Source of the DNA: Escallonia rubra
Lineage: Eukaryota > Streptophyta > Magnoliopsida > Escalloniales > Escalloniaceae
Assembly: GCA_033065855.1 (NCBI GenBank)
Contig: JAVXUO010000982.1
Coordinates: 28,075-92,074 of the forward strand
DNA length: 64,000 bases
Reading direction: 5' to 3'
Shown here: positions 10,390-23,100 of the stretch, piece by piece
How positions within the stretch are numbered: the first letter of the stretch is position 1
Layout: each line of letters opens with the position of its first letter
The notes under the pieces: generated by a model
Told to the model about the DNA's origin: nothing
Databases searched by the model: none
What the model saw: only the letters and a program-made list of their open reading frames with translations
Translations under genes and position numbers: made by a program

Positions 10390-11426
10390 GGGAGATTTAT
10401 GATTATCTTATCAGGATTCTAAAAGAGTCTTCAAAAACTGTGATGTGATCCTTGAGGATCCTAACGCGATCCTAACACATCTGGCCCACGGCCCAGTCCT
10501 ACTAGGACTTTTCTCCTATAGCTATATAAAGGGGTCTACCCCCCATGTATGAGGACAACTACACACAGATACACATTGTGTCTTTCATGCTTTTCAGAGT
10601 TATTATTCTGTAGTTGCGCTCTGACTTAAGCATCAGAGAGCTCTCCGCCAGGAACCCCACCCGGCGGTCACTTGTTTTCTGTCTTCCAGGTCATCGGTCC
10701 AGGCTCGGGTTCCGCAATTTACGTGGATCATATTTTTAGCAGCAACAGATTGGCGCCATCCATGGGACCCGCCGGTCAAGCCGTTTGACCTCAAAAAAAT
10801 TCAACAGTTTATCCAAAATTACCGGCGACAACGTGTTGGAACCACCAACAAAACCGACGGCGCCACAAATTTCCAGATTGAATTATCGTCAGTCGCAAAA
10901 TATACAAACACGCGTTGTTCGAACAAAATTCAGAACTAGCAAGGTGCCGCGAGCCACCGACGGCACCTCCGAGGAAAAAAGTCCAGTAAAAGGAAAAGAA
11001 ACACTAGTAGCAGAGCCACCACCGGCGCAACCACTTCGATCTCCGGCGTCACGAACCGTCAGCGGAAAGTTGCCGGAGCAGATACAACAATCACATTAAA
11101 AATCAAAAGAGAAGAAGCAGTAACGGCGCCGCCACACAGGGTCCAAGCCCAAACAGACCACCGCCGCCTCTTTCCATCAACGCCCTCAACGTTGCAATGG
11201 GCACCGTCACTAAGCCCATCTCATACAGACCACCGCGTCGGTGCCAGTTTCTTCTGAGATCAGTCATCACGACGCCAATACCTCCGGCCGCTAACATCCT
11301 GATCAGAAAGCACCGCCAACAACGACGACAACCTACAATTGACGTACAATTGCGGGAACAACGTTGAAAAAAAAAAACACAAAGAAGAGAATAGAGATCG
11401 CGGTTGCTGTTGCTGTGCACCAGTGC
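10390..11426 (+). mobile_element. LTR retrotransposon 5' fragment with PBS-like site
   Basis: A TATA-like CTATATAAAGG (10515 region), a leader and a sequence ending ...GCAGCAACA are followed by TTGGCGCCATCCATGGGA (about 10750). This looks like the LTR/primer-binding/leader junction of plant Ty3/gypsy elements. Downstream, 10785-11100 is open, Pro/Ser/Thr-rich and not recognisable. 11100-11426 is GC-rich with no clear coding. No second LTR was found, so this is a truncated relic; lineage is uncertain. Confidence 0.5.
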
Positions 11427-13437
11427 TGTGAGAACCCAACATTTTATATGCTTTGATTACATATTTAAGTATGATTAGATAAACCACTTTATGTGAAAAT
11501 GGTTATGATGAACTATGCATGATAACATATTCGAATGTATGTTGAAATGTTAAACACATTGTACTAAGTAAATTGTCTAAGGAGGTGAACGAAGTGCTAG
11601 AAATGGAAAAGAGTATTTGATGTTTAGAAACTTTAAATGATCACTTAGAATGACCAAAAATATTCTCAGAAGAGTTGGAAACGAAAAATTGTGAAACCTT
11701 CAGCTAGGAGTAACCGGTTGTTGACCGGACTGCATGTGAATTGTTTTGCTTTTTGCAAAGAATTGTGCCACCTCGTCCTTGTGACGTGTCAACCTAGCAC
11801 TGCAACACGTCGTGCTTTGAGCCTTGTCGTACTTTGGTTAGCATTGTCGTGCTTGCTAGGTGGCATAATCTTGTCATGCCACCTCATGCTTCCAGCCTTG
11901 TCATACTTTGCTTAGCCTTGTCATGCTTGCTAGGTGGCACAACTGTGTCTTGCCACCTCGTGCTTTGAGCCTTGTCGTGCTTTCCAGGTGGCACAACTGT
12001 GTCTTGCCACCTTGTGCTTTGAGCCTTGTCGTGCTTGCTAGGTGGCACAGCCGTGTCTTGCCACCTCGTGGTTGACTTTTCCACCTCGTCACCTCCACTT
12101 GACACCTCCTACTTGCTTCTAATTTGATATAAAAGACCCAATTGACATGCTTAAATTCTTTACCTCGTTTATGAGAGAAAAGTGCAAGAAAAGCAACAAA
12201 AAACCTCACAAAATCTAGAATTAAGGCTTGTTTTTTAAAGGGAACCTTAAGCAGTTGATTTGGAAAGTTTTTATGAGTTTCAAACAGTGTTTTGAACGTG
12301 TTTTGAGGAGTATTTTGAAGGTGTTTCAAATCTGAAAATTGGGTTCTTTCATCTCTTCTTTAAGGTAAGATAGTTAAAGCTTTTTAATGGGCTTTTAAGA
12401 CATGAATATGAATATATGTTATGTTAGCGTAACTTTTTTAGTATGAATCATTTGTCAAACTTTTAAATACTTGTTAGAGACTTGTTAATAAGTGAATCTA
12501 TTCATGTTTAACATATTGGAGGTTATGGAAGACGTGAAATAGGTTATGGTATGTGTGAATTATGGAATTATGTCAAATTAGACATGGTTAGAATATGGTT
12601 TTGGACATGTTTGTTAAGTTCTATAATTGAAGCTCATTTGCTGAATATAAATAATTATGTTACATGTTCAAGATATTATGAAGATGATGTTACATCCTTT
12701 CATTGTAAGGGATGGTTGATATATTGTTGATGATTATTATACCACCCTATTCAAATGATTGGGGGTTGATTTGATTGTGTTTGAGTAGCGGTGCACCGTA
12801 TGAGCCGAACAGTTGTATCTCCGACTGCTACCTGAGGCAGTATCGGTATTCAATTGTTTTCGGGTACTTTGCCTTTGGCCGAGGCAAAGGTTGTGATCTT
12901 ATACCCCGGGTGTGGTGACATAAGGGTGGTCTATTGATGAGACTGAATTCGGGAATGGTAAACTCCTGTAATGCTCAACTAAGTGTGAACATGTGATATG
13001 TGTTATGCACATCTAGAACTGCTTAATGTGATTGAATTGCAATAGCATGCATTATCAGTATTCTTGAGTTGAAAGTTACATTAAATGTCTTTGATTATCT
13101 TATTGAGCCAGTGGGCTGACGGGTTTTTACCCATAATAAAATTTTAGATCAAGGAGCCGGTCTCTCGAAAGGCAAGGAGAAGGTGTGAGGCACGGTGAGA
13201 AGACAGTCACTTGTACATTTGTGAATTAAGTGATACTTAAATAGTACAGTATGTCAACTTTGAGATCTGGCAGAGAGCTTACTAGGTGTGTTTTGTAATA
13301 GTAAACTCTTTAATTTTGTATAATATGGTTTAATTACCAAGTGATTTAGAATGAGTGATATTATCAATATGATGTGATTAGCTGATATGTCGTAATGCTC
13401 CAGCCGGGTTGAGATAACCTTAAGTTGGGGCATTACA
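11427..13437 (+). repeat. 5' LTR of the gypsy element
   Basis: It starts TGTGAGAACCC and ends GGGGCATTACA just before the PBS. About 2.0 kb, non-coding. The 3' boundary is set by the PBS. The 5' boundary is only the best TG start, because no 3' LTR is available for comparison. Confidence 0.6.
11934..12080. repeat. 54-bp tandem repeat inside the LTR
   Basis: GTGGCACAACTGTGTCTTGC recurs at 11934 and 11988, with a variant at 12042, alternating with GCTTTGAGCCTTGTCGTGC. More divergent units reach back to about 11800. It probably lies in U3, upstream of a plausible promoter near 12120-12140. Confidence 0.8.
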
Positions 13438-13441
13438 GTTG

Positions 13442-13452
13442 TGGTATCAGAG
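13442..13452 (+). other. Primer-binding site (tRNA-Met type)
   Basis: TGGTATCAGAG directly follows the LTR end, complementary to the 3' end of initiator tRNA-Met as in many plant Ty3/gypsy elements. Confidence 0.8.
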
Positions 13453-13605
13453 TGTAGTTAAAGGCTGGGATAAGATCCTAAGGCCTTGTGTGGTTAGTGA
13501 TTATTGAATATTGCATATTATACGGGGGTACTTATGCGGAGTTTTGTCTGTAGGCCTACAACAAAGCCAGAGCGTGGAGCGGGAAATCAAGGAAATAATA
13601 GAAAA

Positions 13606-14500
13606 ATGGCTGATGAAGGAACTCAAAGAAGGAATAATCCCGAGTTTAATGCTGAAGGTCAGGGTGGGCACAACCCACAGGTAAATGTAGAAGAGCACTT
13701 CACTGGAAATAATAATCATGTGACTAATAGTGGATTACTGGAGGCTTGTCAGATACTCTAGCAAGTTGTAGATGAAATGAGACAAATGGGTGGAAATCCC
13801 ACTGTAGATACAAATGTGCAAAAGTAGTGAATGAAGGCAATGTTAGAGGTGCTCAACAAGTTGAGCAACCCCAAGAGATGTTGAATACTGCTCAAGTGTT
13901 GGGAGATGGGGGTCTTACCCTTGATAGGTTTGTTAAACTGATAAAGAACCCATTTTTTGGGAAGCCAGATCCAACGATAGCCGGAGAATGGTTGGCTAGA
14001 GCGGAGAAAATTCTTGATACTGCTAGGATTCCGAATTCTCAGAGATTGGTGTATACTAGCTTTATGCTAGAGGTTAGTGTAGAAAGATGGTGGAAATTTT
14101 TATTTATGAAGTGGGAGCAGGAAGGAGTCCCATCGACTTGGGAAAGCTTTAAAAGGGAGTTCACTAATAAGTATGTTCCAGCGGTGACCCAAGAGAGGGG
14201 AGAAGTAAATTTTATAAAGTTTGAACAACGAAATATGTCGGTATCAGTTTATGAATCACAGTTGACTGATTTAGCCAGATTTTGTCCGCATCTGGTGGAC
14301 ACCGAAGAAAGAAAAGTAAGAAAGTTTGTTAAAGATCTGAATAAGGATCTTCGGGATAAGTTGATCCCTTTGTAGTTACAATCTTATATGGCAGTTGTTG
14401 ATAGAGAGTTGGCTATTGAGAATGATTTGGAAGGCCAAAAGAATGTTGATACAAAACCATTTAGAGCACCGTCATACGGTGGATAGGGAAACCGTAATAG
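13606..14500 (+). pseudogene. gag region of the gypsy element
   Basis: The reading begins MADEGTQRR at 13606. The frame changes near 13820, after stops at 13759-13761 and 13825-13827. The retrotransposon gag core (WLARAEKILD ... FKREFTNKYVP ... FEQRNMSVSVYE) follows at 13940-14370. Stops occur at 14373-14375 and near 14485. It would build the virus-like particle. It is inactive as it stands. Confidence 0.85.
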
Positions 14501-14507
14501 TGGGAAT

Positions 14508-15263
14508 GTGAACCCTGGTGGAAGGGGCCAAGGGAATACTTGGCAGGGAAATTTTCAAAGGGCTTTACAAGGAAGAAATCATATTTTTTATGAAAATGGT
14601 CAGGGAAGAGGTCGAGGTAATCAAATGAATGATTATACTGGTAGTCAAGCTAGCTTTACAGCATCATCCCCAGGTGACAATAATAAAAGAAGAAATCAGA
14701 CTGAGATATCAAGCACGCAACCATCAAAGCAGGCAAGAATTAGAGATCGATGTACGTATTGTAATTGGACTGGACATACAGAGAATGAATGTCGCAGAAA
14801 AATGGGTTTGTGTATCAGGTGTGCTCAGCCTGGACATATTGGGAGAAATTGCCCTTATTCTGGAAATCAAATTGTGCCTCGAGATAACCAAGGTAGAGGG
14901 AATCTGCAAGGGAATGCTGAGAAGCCAAGAATGCAAGGACGAGCATATGCATTGGAATCTCAGGAGGTGCGAGATACTAGCGGAGTTATTGAAGGTACAC
15001 TCACTATTTTTCAATGTGTTGCTAGAGTAGTATTTGATCCTGGTTCTACCCATTCGTTCATTTCATCATATATGGTGCCCATGTTACCCCAAGAACCTGA
15101 GTTACTACCATATGTGTTGGAAATTAACACTTTTCTAGGAGAAAGTACTCTAGTTAATCTGATATATAAATCTTGTTCAATGATTATGGGTGAGCATACG
15201 GTACATGCTGACTTGATTGTTTTGCCTAGAAGAGGATTTGATGTATTGTTGGGGATGGATTAG
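14508..15263 (+). pseudogene. gypsy zinc knuckle and protease
   Basis: Same frame as gag. A CCHC knuckle CIRCAQPGHIGRNC lies at about 14810-14855. Before it is a second Cys-rich motif, CTYCNWTGHTENEC. The aspartic protease follows with FDPGSTHSFIS at about 15030, so the active-site triad reads D-P-G. The segment ends at a TAG (15261-15263) where relatives have Trp after GMD, consistent with a TGG-to-TAG change. Confidence 0.85.
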
Positions 15264-16936
15264 TTGTCATCTAATCGGGCATCACTAGATTGTTTTCATA
15301 AGGTTGTGACATTTACTACATTTGATGGAGAATTATGCAAGTTTCAGGGTAGAAAGGATGGGGATATGAATATTATTTTAGCTATTCGAGCAGAGAAATT
15401 ACTCTTTAGAGGTTGTATGGGATATTTAGCTTATATGGTGGATAAGCAGAAAGAAAATGTTAAAATAGAAGATATACATGTAGTAAATGAATTTGTGGAT
15501 GTATTTTCTGAGGATGTCACAACATTACCGGTTGAGCGGGAAATGGAATTTGTGATAGAATTGTTGCGGGGAACAGCCTCAATTTCAAAAGCACCGTATA
15601 GGATGGCTCCGGCTGAATTGAGGGAGTTGAAGTAACAGTTACAAGAATTACTAGATAAGGAGTTTATTAGACTTAGTGTATCACCATGGGGAGCCCCAAT
15701 TTTATTTGTTAAAAAGAAAGATGGTACAATATTGAGGTTGTGCATGGGTTATCGGCAGTTGAATAGAGTAACAATAAAAAATAAGTATCCACTACCGCAC
15801 ATAGATGATTTGTTTGATCAGTTACAAGGGGCAGTGTTATTTTCTAAGTTGGACTTGAGATCTGGATACCATCAATTGAGGATAAGAGAGGAAGATATTC
15901 CGAAGATAGCTTTATTTTCTAAGTTGGACTTGAGATCTGGATACCATCAATTGAGGATAAGAGAGGAAGATATTCCGAAGATAGCTTTCCGTACAAGGTA
16001 TGGACATTATGAATTTGTTGTCATGCCGTTTGGATTGACGAATGCTCCTGCAGCCTTCATGGACTTAATGCATCGAATTTTTAAAGAGTTTTTATATCAA
16101 TTTGTAGTAGTTTTTATCGATGATATTTTGGTCTATTCAAAAAGTACATAGGAGCATGAGCGTCATTTGAGGATTGTACTCCAAGTACTACGAGATAAGA
16201 AATTGTATGCTAAGTTTAACAAATGTGAATTTTGGTTCAAGCAAGTGGCCTTCTTAGGTCATATAGTGTTTGAAGCAGGGGTGACTGTTGACCCGTCTAA
16301 AATAGAAGCTGTTTTGAATTGGCAAGTGCCAAAGAATGTAGCAGAAGTTAGAAGTTTCTTAGGATTGGCGGGATATTATCGTCGATTTGTACAAGATATT
16401 TCAAGGATAGCTGCACCACTGTCCACATTGACTCGGAAGGAAGTGGCATATCAGTGGACCGATAAGTGTGAGGTGAGTTTTCAGGAGTTAAAAATGAGAT
16501 TAACTACAGCTCTAATTCTGACTTTGCCTAGTGGAACTAAGAATTTTGTGGTGTACAACAATGCTTCAAAGGAAGGATTATGCTGTGTTTTGATGCAAGA
16601 TAACAAAGTTGTGGCTTATGCTTCGAGAAAGCTGAAGCCCTATGAACAGAATTATCCAACGCATGATCTTGAGTTAGCAGTATGTTTGCATTGCATAAGT
16701 GGAGGCATTATTTGTATGGTGCTGAGTTTGAAATTTTTACTGATCATAAGAGTTTGAAATACTTATTTTCTCAGCAAGATTTGAATATGAGACAGAGAAG
16801 GTGGATGGAAGTACTCAATGATTATCACTGTACAATTCAGTATCATCCAGGTAAAGCCAATGTTGTTGCAGATGCACTAAGTAGGAAAGTGCAAGTTGCT
16901 AGCTTAATGGTGAAAGAGTGGAAGATGATTGAGTAA
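15264..16936 (+). pseudogene. gypsy reverse transcriptase and RNase H
   Basis: RT motifs are in order: [53 protein letters not shown] and the catalytic [11 protein letters not shown] near 16115. Stops lie at 15633-15635 and 16149-16151. A 75-bp segment is duplicated in frame (see separate entry). RNase H runs through YNNASKEG and YASRKL; a 1-bp loss near 16683 moves the frame, and TDHKSLKYL and DALSRK continue in the new frame to the stop at 16934-16936. Confidence 0.9.
15837..15986 (+). repeat. 75-bp in-frame tandem duplication in RT
   Basis: 15837-15911 and 15912-15986 are identical direct copies coding for the 25 residues around [11 protein letters not shown], an RT core motif. The absence of differences implies a recent event in an already dying element. 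Confidence 0.93.
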
Positions 16937-16993
16937 GCTTGTTCATGGGAGTTATCTATTACTGAGTCAGGAATTATTCTTGCAAATTTACAA

Positions 16994-18275
16994 GTGAAAC
17001 CAGTGTTATTACAGAGAATCCAGGAGGAACAAGAAAGAAATTTAGAGTTGCAGATAGAAGTGAAGGATAAAGATGGAACCTTTAAACCTGAGTTTTCTAT
17101 GGATATTGATGGTGTCTTATGGTATAAAGACAGGATAGTTGTGCCTAACAATGAAGAGTTGAAAGGAGAAATACTGAAAGAGGCCCATAAGTCAAAGTAT
17201 ACAGTGCACCCAGGTGGAACAACGATGTATTGAGATTTGAAATGTAATTACTGGTGGAATAACATGAAACGAGAAATAGCTGACTTTGTTTCAAGATGTA
17301 TTGTATGTCAACAAGTGAAAGCCGAACACCAAAGACCGGCAGGTCGATTGGAACCATTACCGGTACCCGAATGGAAGTGGGACCATATAACAATGGATTT
17401 TGTTACAGGATTGCCAAGGACCCGTGATGGGCATGATTCAGTATGGGTGATTGTGGATAGATTGACGAAATCTGCTCATTTCCTACATGTACTTAAGACG
17501 TACTCATTGGATAAATTAGCCCGAGTGTATGTACAAGAAATAGTTCGATTGCATGGAATACCAGTAAGTATTGTAAGTGATAGAGATCCAAGATTTACAT
17601 CTTATTTTTGGAAAAGTTTGCAAGGTGCATTGTGTACAAATTTGAAATTTAGCACATCATTTCATCCTCAGACTGATGGACAATCTGAGAGAACTATTCA
17701 AACATTGGAGGATATGCTTCGTGCATGTGTGATAGATTTCAAAGGAAGTTGGGATCAACATCTGGCATTGATTGAATTTGCTTATAATAACAGTTATCAG
17801 GCCACTATCGGAATGGCACCATATGAAGTTCTATATGGACGAAAGTGTCGCTCACCAATTTGTTGGAGTGAAGTCGGAGAAAGGATTTTAATTGGGCCAC
17901 AAATAGTTCAAGAGACCACTGAAAAAATTCTGCAAATTCGGTAAAAGGTTTTGACTGCTCAAAGCCGATAGAAAAGTTATGCTGATAACAGACGAAGAGA
18001 GTTGGAATTTTCAGTGGGAGATTTTGTATTTCTCAAGGTGTCGCCATTCAAAGGATTAAAGCGATTTGGAAAGAAAGGCAAGTTGTCACCGAGATATATT
18101 GGCCCTTATGAAATATTGGATCGTGTTGGAAATTTGGCATACAGAGTTGCCATACCTGTGTCTTCGGAAGGAGTACATGATGTGTTCCATGTTTCTATGT
18201 TGCGAAAGTATAACCCTGACCCATCTCATGTGATAAGCCCCGAACCGATATCAGTCCATCCCATTATGCAATTAT
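16994..18275 (+). pseudogene. gypsy integrase
   Basis: The zinc-binding His-His-Cys-Cys region spans the stop at 17231-17233 (a CGA-to-TGA-type change after TTMY) and includes CIVCQQVK. The catalytic core has the first Asp in TMDFVTGLP, the second in VSDRDPRF and the Glu in GQSERTIQ. Further stops lie near 17942 and 17968. The C-terminal DNA-binding fold (GDFVFLKVSP ... LSPRYIGPYEIL ... HVSMLRKYNPD) follows. The sequence stops before a chromodomain. Confidence 0.9.
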
Positions 18276-18516
18276 TCCAACAATATTCAACTTGAAGCCT
18301 CTTGTTGAGATGATTGCTTAGCTCAAAACACAACTGTAGGAGAAGATACACACTTAGCGATTTTTATTACAAACATTTACTTTGTTGACATGTAATGGCG
18401 TATAGCTGCACCCATAAGGATCTAACAGCACACAGTATTTCATGGTTTTGATATAGTGCAAACAAAAACATATAAAGGCCTTCAACATGCTTTCACGAGC
18501 GGATACTGCACCAAGT

Positions 18517-20592
18517 TTACGAGTTAGAAGTAGCAATTACCAACAGGTTTTCTTTTCTTCCAGCAGTGGCTCCAAGTGTCTCAGTCATATCTAAGTGCTC
18601 AGGCTTAATACCACTAGGCAGCTTCCAGTTGAAGTGATAGAGTAATTGAACAAGAGGAAGCTCGACATTGGCTATACCCAAAGAAGTGCCTGCGCAAGCT
18701 CTTCTTCCGGCTCCGAATGGGATATACTCCAAACTGTTTCCAGTGAAATCAAGAGAGGTATTTTCAAATCTCTCCGGAATAAAACTTTCAGCGTCATTCC
18801 AATAATCGGGATCCCTTCCAATTGCCCATGCATTGATATAGACTTTTGTATTTACAGGTATTCTGAATCCTTCAATCTCACATTCCTCCCTGCATTGTCT
18901 AGGTAGTAACAATGGAAAAGGCGGATGCAATCGTAGAGTTTCTTTGATCACGAGCTTTAGGTAGCTCAAGTCTTGAATATCCACCTCGTGCACTATCTTT
19001 TTCCCCTTTAGTACTCGTCGAATTTCAGCTTGTGCCTTCTCCAGTACTCCTGGGTTTCTTATCATTTCTACCATCGCCCATTCGATTGTTCTGGATGATG
19101 TTTCAGTTCCAGCTGATAACATATCCTGCATAAGAATTCATTTAAGATTCAAGTTGATCCACGTTTGCAGGAGGAGAGCTACAGGACATCTTGATTCACA
19201 CTTATATATGAGGTAATGTGTTCTAGACCAACGACATGGAATTACACGCTGGAATTGATGGTGCTGCAGTTTGTGGCGAGTTTGGTATGTGCTGGGTTTT
19301 GTTGTGGTGGGGATGATTGTAGTGGGTTTTGTGGTGGTGGGATTGTGAGAGCTACAGCTATAGTAGGTTTGATGGTGGTGTTGGTTGGGTTACGGTTGTG
19401 TGGGTGTTGTGGGTGGTGGTGGTGGTGGGTGGGTGGGCTTGGCTGTGGCGGATGGGTTGTACAGTGGTGGCGGTGGTGGTGGTGGTGGAGTGGATGAATG
19501 ATTGAACAGAATGTGTGAGTTGAAGGAAGTGACGTTGATGCAATGTATATTTAATAGGGTAAATGACGATCAACCGAGTTTGACCGTCATTTCCTATTGA
19601 AAACTGCCATTGGTTCTAATTTTAGGAGACATCCACAATTAGTTTGAAGTGCTAGTTGCAGTTTATCCTGTTAAAACCTTAAAGTTTAACATACTAACCA
19701 TTGTAATGGCTTTGATATGGTTGGATGTGATGGGAAACTCCAGACCGGCACTAGCTTGAAGTCTTAGTAGAACGTCAACTAGATCTTCCTCAGTTTCACC
19801 AATATTTTCCTTTTTTCTTATCTCAATATTCTCTCTATGCTCTCTGATAATGTCATCCAAGATCTGGTCAACCTTGTGGTGTATCTTCAACAGTTTAGGC
19901 CTCAACCCTGTAAGGAAATGAAGATACTTGTATGAAGGAAATAAATCAGCAATATCAAAACCTCCTGCTAGTAGTGCTGTTAGTTTTATTTGCTGTATCA
20001 ATATATCTTGATGTTTGCATCTCCTTCCAACTGTCACCCTGCATGATACTACATTTAGCAACGCAAAAATCTTTTCAGTAAGATTGATTGGTGATCCCAC
20101 TGATGATTGAATGGATTCAATGAGATGGCAGACCTCCTCTTCTCTAATAGCGTGAAACGATTGCACTTTCTTGGCAGTTAGGAGTTCCAAGGTGCAAATT
20201 TTACGCATTTGTCTCCAGTAATTCCCATAGCGAGAAAAAGCAATATCCTCACAGTCGTAAAGGATGATCTTCACTGCTAGTACTTGTTGCCTGTCTGCGA
20301 CAGCAAGATCATGCGTCTTCATGAACTCTTTAGCCATTTGAGGCGTTGAAACGATGACTGCAGAGACTTCACCCAGCTGTAGATGCATGAGGGGCCGATA
20401 TTCCCGAGCCAAATCTCTTAGAGCACGATGTGGTGCTGAACCAACTAAGCACCACATGTTCCCTATAAAAGGCAGCTTCCATGGCCCAGGGGGCAGTCCT
20501 TTGGTTTTGCCCTTTTTCCTATGTGCATGTAAGAAGAAGCAGAAGAGAAGAGCAAGTACAGGGATAAGAAAGTAGGATAATTGGAGCTCCAT
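18517..20592 (-). CDS. Cytochrome P450, CYP71 clan (CYP71D-like), 500 aa
   Basis: A membrane-anchored haem-thiolate monooxygenase of the ER that would use NADPH-P450 reductase to hydroxylate small molecules, typically specialised metabolites. The substrate cannot be told from sequence. Exon 1 is 19699-20592 and exon 2 is 18517-19125; GTTAGT donor and GCAG acceptor give a phase-0 intron as usual in the family. Visible parts: N-terminal hydrophobic anchor (residues 5-24), [13 protein letters not shown] hinge, I-helix AGTETSS (about 302-308), K-helix KETLR (about 358), PERF, and the haem loop [10 protein letters not shown] with Cys near 440. Length matches the family and no break is seen. A partial copy of exon 1 lies at 9312-10320. 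Family is certain, subfamily is likely. Confidence 0.93.
19126..19698 (-). other. P450 intron with GGT-rich tract
   Basis: The single intron contains a long G/T-rich, GGTGGT-type stretch (about 19300-19500), with extended G runs on the plus strand. It holds no coding sequence. The tract could form unusual structures but shows no specific motif. Confidence 0.75.
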
Positions 20593-20701
20593 TCAGGAAC
20601 TGTTGGGGGGCGGAGGGGTGAGCAAGTAAGTATATTTTTTTTTTGGTTGAAATGAGCAAGTAAGTATATGCTTCTCATTCAAGTGTGCTGCTGAGCGTCT
20701 T

Positions 20702-20712
20702 GTATTTATAAA
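20702..20712 (-). promoter_or_regulatory. Putative TATA box of the P450 gene
   Basis: TTTATAAATAC on the minus strand lies about 110 bp upstream of the ATG, at a plausible distance for a plant TATA box with a short leader. No other core element is clear. Confidence 0.45.
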
Positions 20713-23100
20713 CTCATGCATTATCAGTTCTGGACTCTTTCCCCGTTCCCACGGTCAAGATGCTTTCGGGGCCGCAAATGAAAACAACTTCAATACAAAA
20801 CTACATCCCAATATTTTAAAGTAGCAGCGTGTTGTACCTCACAAACTGTTTATTAGGGTAAGAGACATAATTTCAATTGTTTATTTGGTACTGAAAATGT
20901 CATGTCAGTTGTTTATTTCGGTGCAAAGAGAATCGATTATATGCGATGAAAGTGCACGAATTAAGAATAGCACATGCTTGAAACATGGAGCAACGCCACG
21001 TTGATTAAAAAAATATTCATGTACAATCCCTACTACAATAATTGATTTTTGTGACATTTATAAACCGTCAATAGTGAAAACAAAAACGCCATTAAAAGTC
21101 CTTCCCGACATTTATGCAGCGTTTGTTCGAAGATTGAAATAAATCCCGTCGCAAAACAAGTAACAACATGCTTTTGTAAATATCACAATCTTTATCGGTG
21201 TAGTTACCGACCTTTACGTGCGTCGAAAAATAACGGCGTTTGCTAGTGACGCTATTTTGTGGCATTTGTAAATGCCAGAAAATTACTGCATATAACAACG
21301 CCGCAATTTTGCGGCATTTTCTGATATCAATAGTTACTCGCATTGGAGATGCTGCAAGTGGATGGCGTTTGTTCATTTATGTCACATTTAAGTGATGTTT
21401 GTTAACGACCGTCTACAGCGGGTTTTGCGAATGCCATTGATTTGCAACGATTTGCTATGCCTTTCTGTCTTTGACAAGTCATAAACATTAGTTTTTTATT
21501 GATGTTAATTTCCAGAAGGCGCGGAATTTGCATTTCAGCATTTTATTTTCTGTGTCAAAAAATTTGGACGCAACAAAATGGCTATTGGTGAAGGGGAACC
21601 TAATTTACAAATTTTGATCAATTTAAGCTAATTGTAAAGACTTTCAGCATTCGAGAAAGATTCCATTCAAACGATCATGATACAATATCCATCCAAAGTC
21701 AACATGTCACATGTACCATAAGCTCTTGCATTATCAATTTTGGAATCTTTCACCGATCACATGGGCTTATTTTTTACAATTTTTTTTATTATGATAAGAA
21801 CGTCATTTCAATTGTTTATTTGGCATAGAAAAGGTCAGTTTAGTTGTTTCTTTTGGTGCAGAAAAAATGAACTAATTAAGTTGACCATATTTTCTTTTTG
21901 GGCTATTCCCAAAAAGTACTCACTTTCCAAATTAAAAAAAAGATTATGATGGTGTTTTTTCATATTTACCTTTTTTCACTTTTTTATTCTATTTTTTCCT
22001 CCACATTTAGAGGGCGTTTATTGGGATTGATTTTAGGATGGTCAAACCTAAATTAAATCAGGTATCTCAATATTTGGCCGAAAAGATTATGAGATTTAAT
22101 CTATCTCAAAGATCTAAAAACTGATTTAATCACAATACTAGAATGAGAAATAAACAATATATGACTTATATCTTTAATATGTGTGTCAAGTCAACATGAA
22201 GTAATTAAATTAGGACATAAGTAATATTATTATGCAATGAAAATACATGAAATAAGAATAATTCATCCTCAAAACATGGCCACGTCATGTTACTTAAATG
22301 ATGTTTATATACAATCAGTACTCTACATTAACTGCTTTTTTGGCTTTCATAAACTGCCATTAATAAAAGCAAAAATGCCACAAAAAGTATTTCCCGACAT
22401 TTATGCGGCATTTGTAGGAGGATTGGCATATAAATCCCGTCGAAAAATTGAAAATGACAAAGTTGGAAATGTCGCCATCTTTAACCGCGTAATTATTTTT
22501 TGGCTTTTATGTGTGCTGAAAAATAACGACATTTATTAGTGACGCTATTTTGTAAACACCAGAAAAGTACGGTGTGTAACAACGCCACAATTTTGTGGAT
22601 TTTGTAAATATCAATAATTAACCACACTTAACGATGTACGACATTCATTAATGTCACAATTATAAGTGATGCATGTAAACACTTGCATATAGTGAGTTTG
22701 TGAATGCTATTGATCTGTCACAATTTGGTACCCCTTTTTATTTGTGACAAGTCACAAACATCAGTTTTTGTAAAAGGCACCGAAATTGCATTGTAGCATT
22801 TGTTATATATGCCAAAAATTTTGGGCTAAACAAAAATATTTTTGGAGAAAGGGAACCTAATTTACAAATTTTGATCAATAATTTAAGCTAATTGTAAAGA
22901 TATTCGATCAATCCCAAAGAGGTCCAATTCCAATAATCATATTACGATATCCATCCAAAGTCAACATCTCACATGTACCATAAACTCATTATCAGTTTTG
23001 GACTCTTTCCCTGTTCCCACAGTCAAGATGCTTCCGAGGCGGCAAATGAAAATAGTTTTAGTCAACAACTCTACCATTATTTCAAAGCAGTAGGTTGCAT
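20710..23100. repeat. Duplicated P450 upstream block with CACTA-like ends
   Basis: A segment of about 1.0-1.3 kb occurs twice in tandem (about 20710-21740 and 21740-22990) with a partial third start (22980-23100). Markers are GACTCTTTCCC, TTTCAATTGTTTATTTGG, CCCGACATTTATGC and ATCCATCCAAAGTCAACAT. The inner part, from CTACTACAATAATTG (21028), carries repeated GCATTT.TAAATGCC-like motifs, resembling the subterminal regions of CACTA elements. Both copies have diverged and neither codes for a transposase. It may be a non-autonomous CACTA derivative co-duplicated with P450 promoter sequence. Confidence 0.6.

Larger units (their letters stand above)
11427..18290 (+). mobile_element. Ty3/gypsy retrotransposon, decayed, 3'-truncated
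   Basis: A putative 5' LTR (11427-13437), a primer-binding site and a gag-pol region in canonical Ty3/gypsy order (gag, zinc knuckle, protease, RT, RNase H, integrase) are present. The polyprotein is broken by at least eight in-frame stops and two frame changes. Homology ends after ...VISPEPISV at about 18275, before any chromodomain, polypurine tract or 3' LTR. Sequence belonging to the P450 3' flank follows. The domain order and the RT style fit a chromovirus; lineage is inferred. Confidence 0.85.

Noticed and set aside
10752..11100. Complete gag of a second retrotransposon
   Set aside because: Only a PBS-like junction is recognisable; the following frame has no gag motif and no second LTR was found.
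13501..13719. Minus-strand frame opposite gag
   Set aside because: Antisense shadow of the gypsy gag region.
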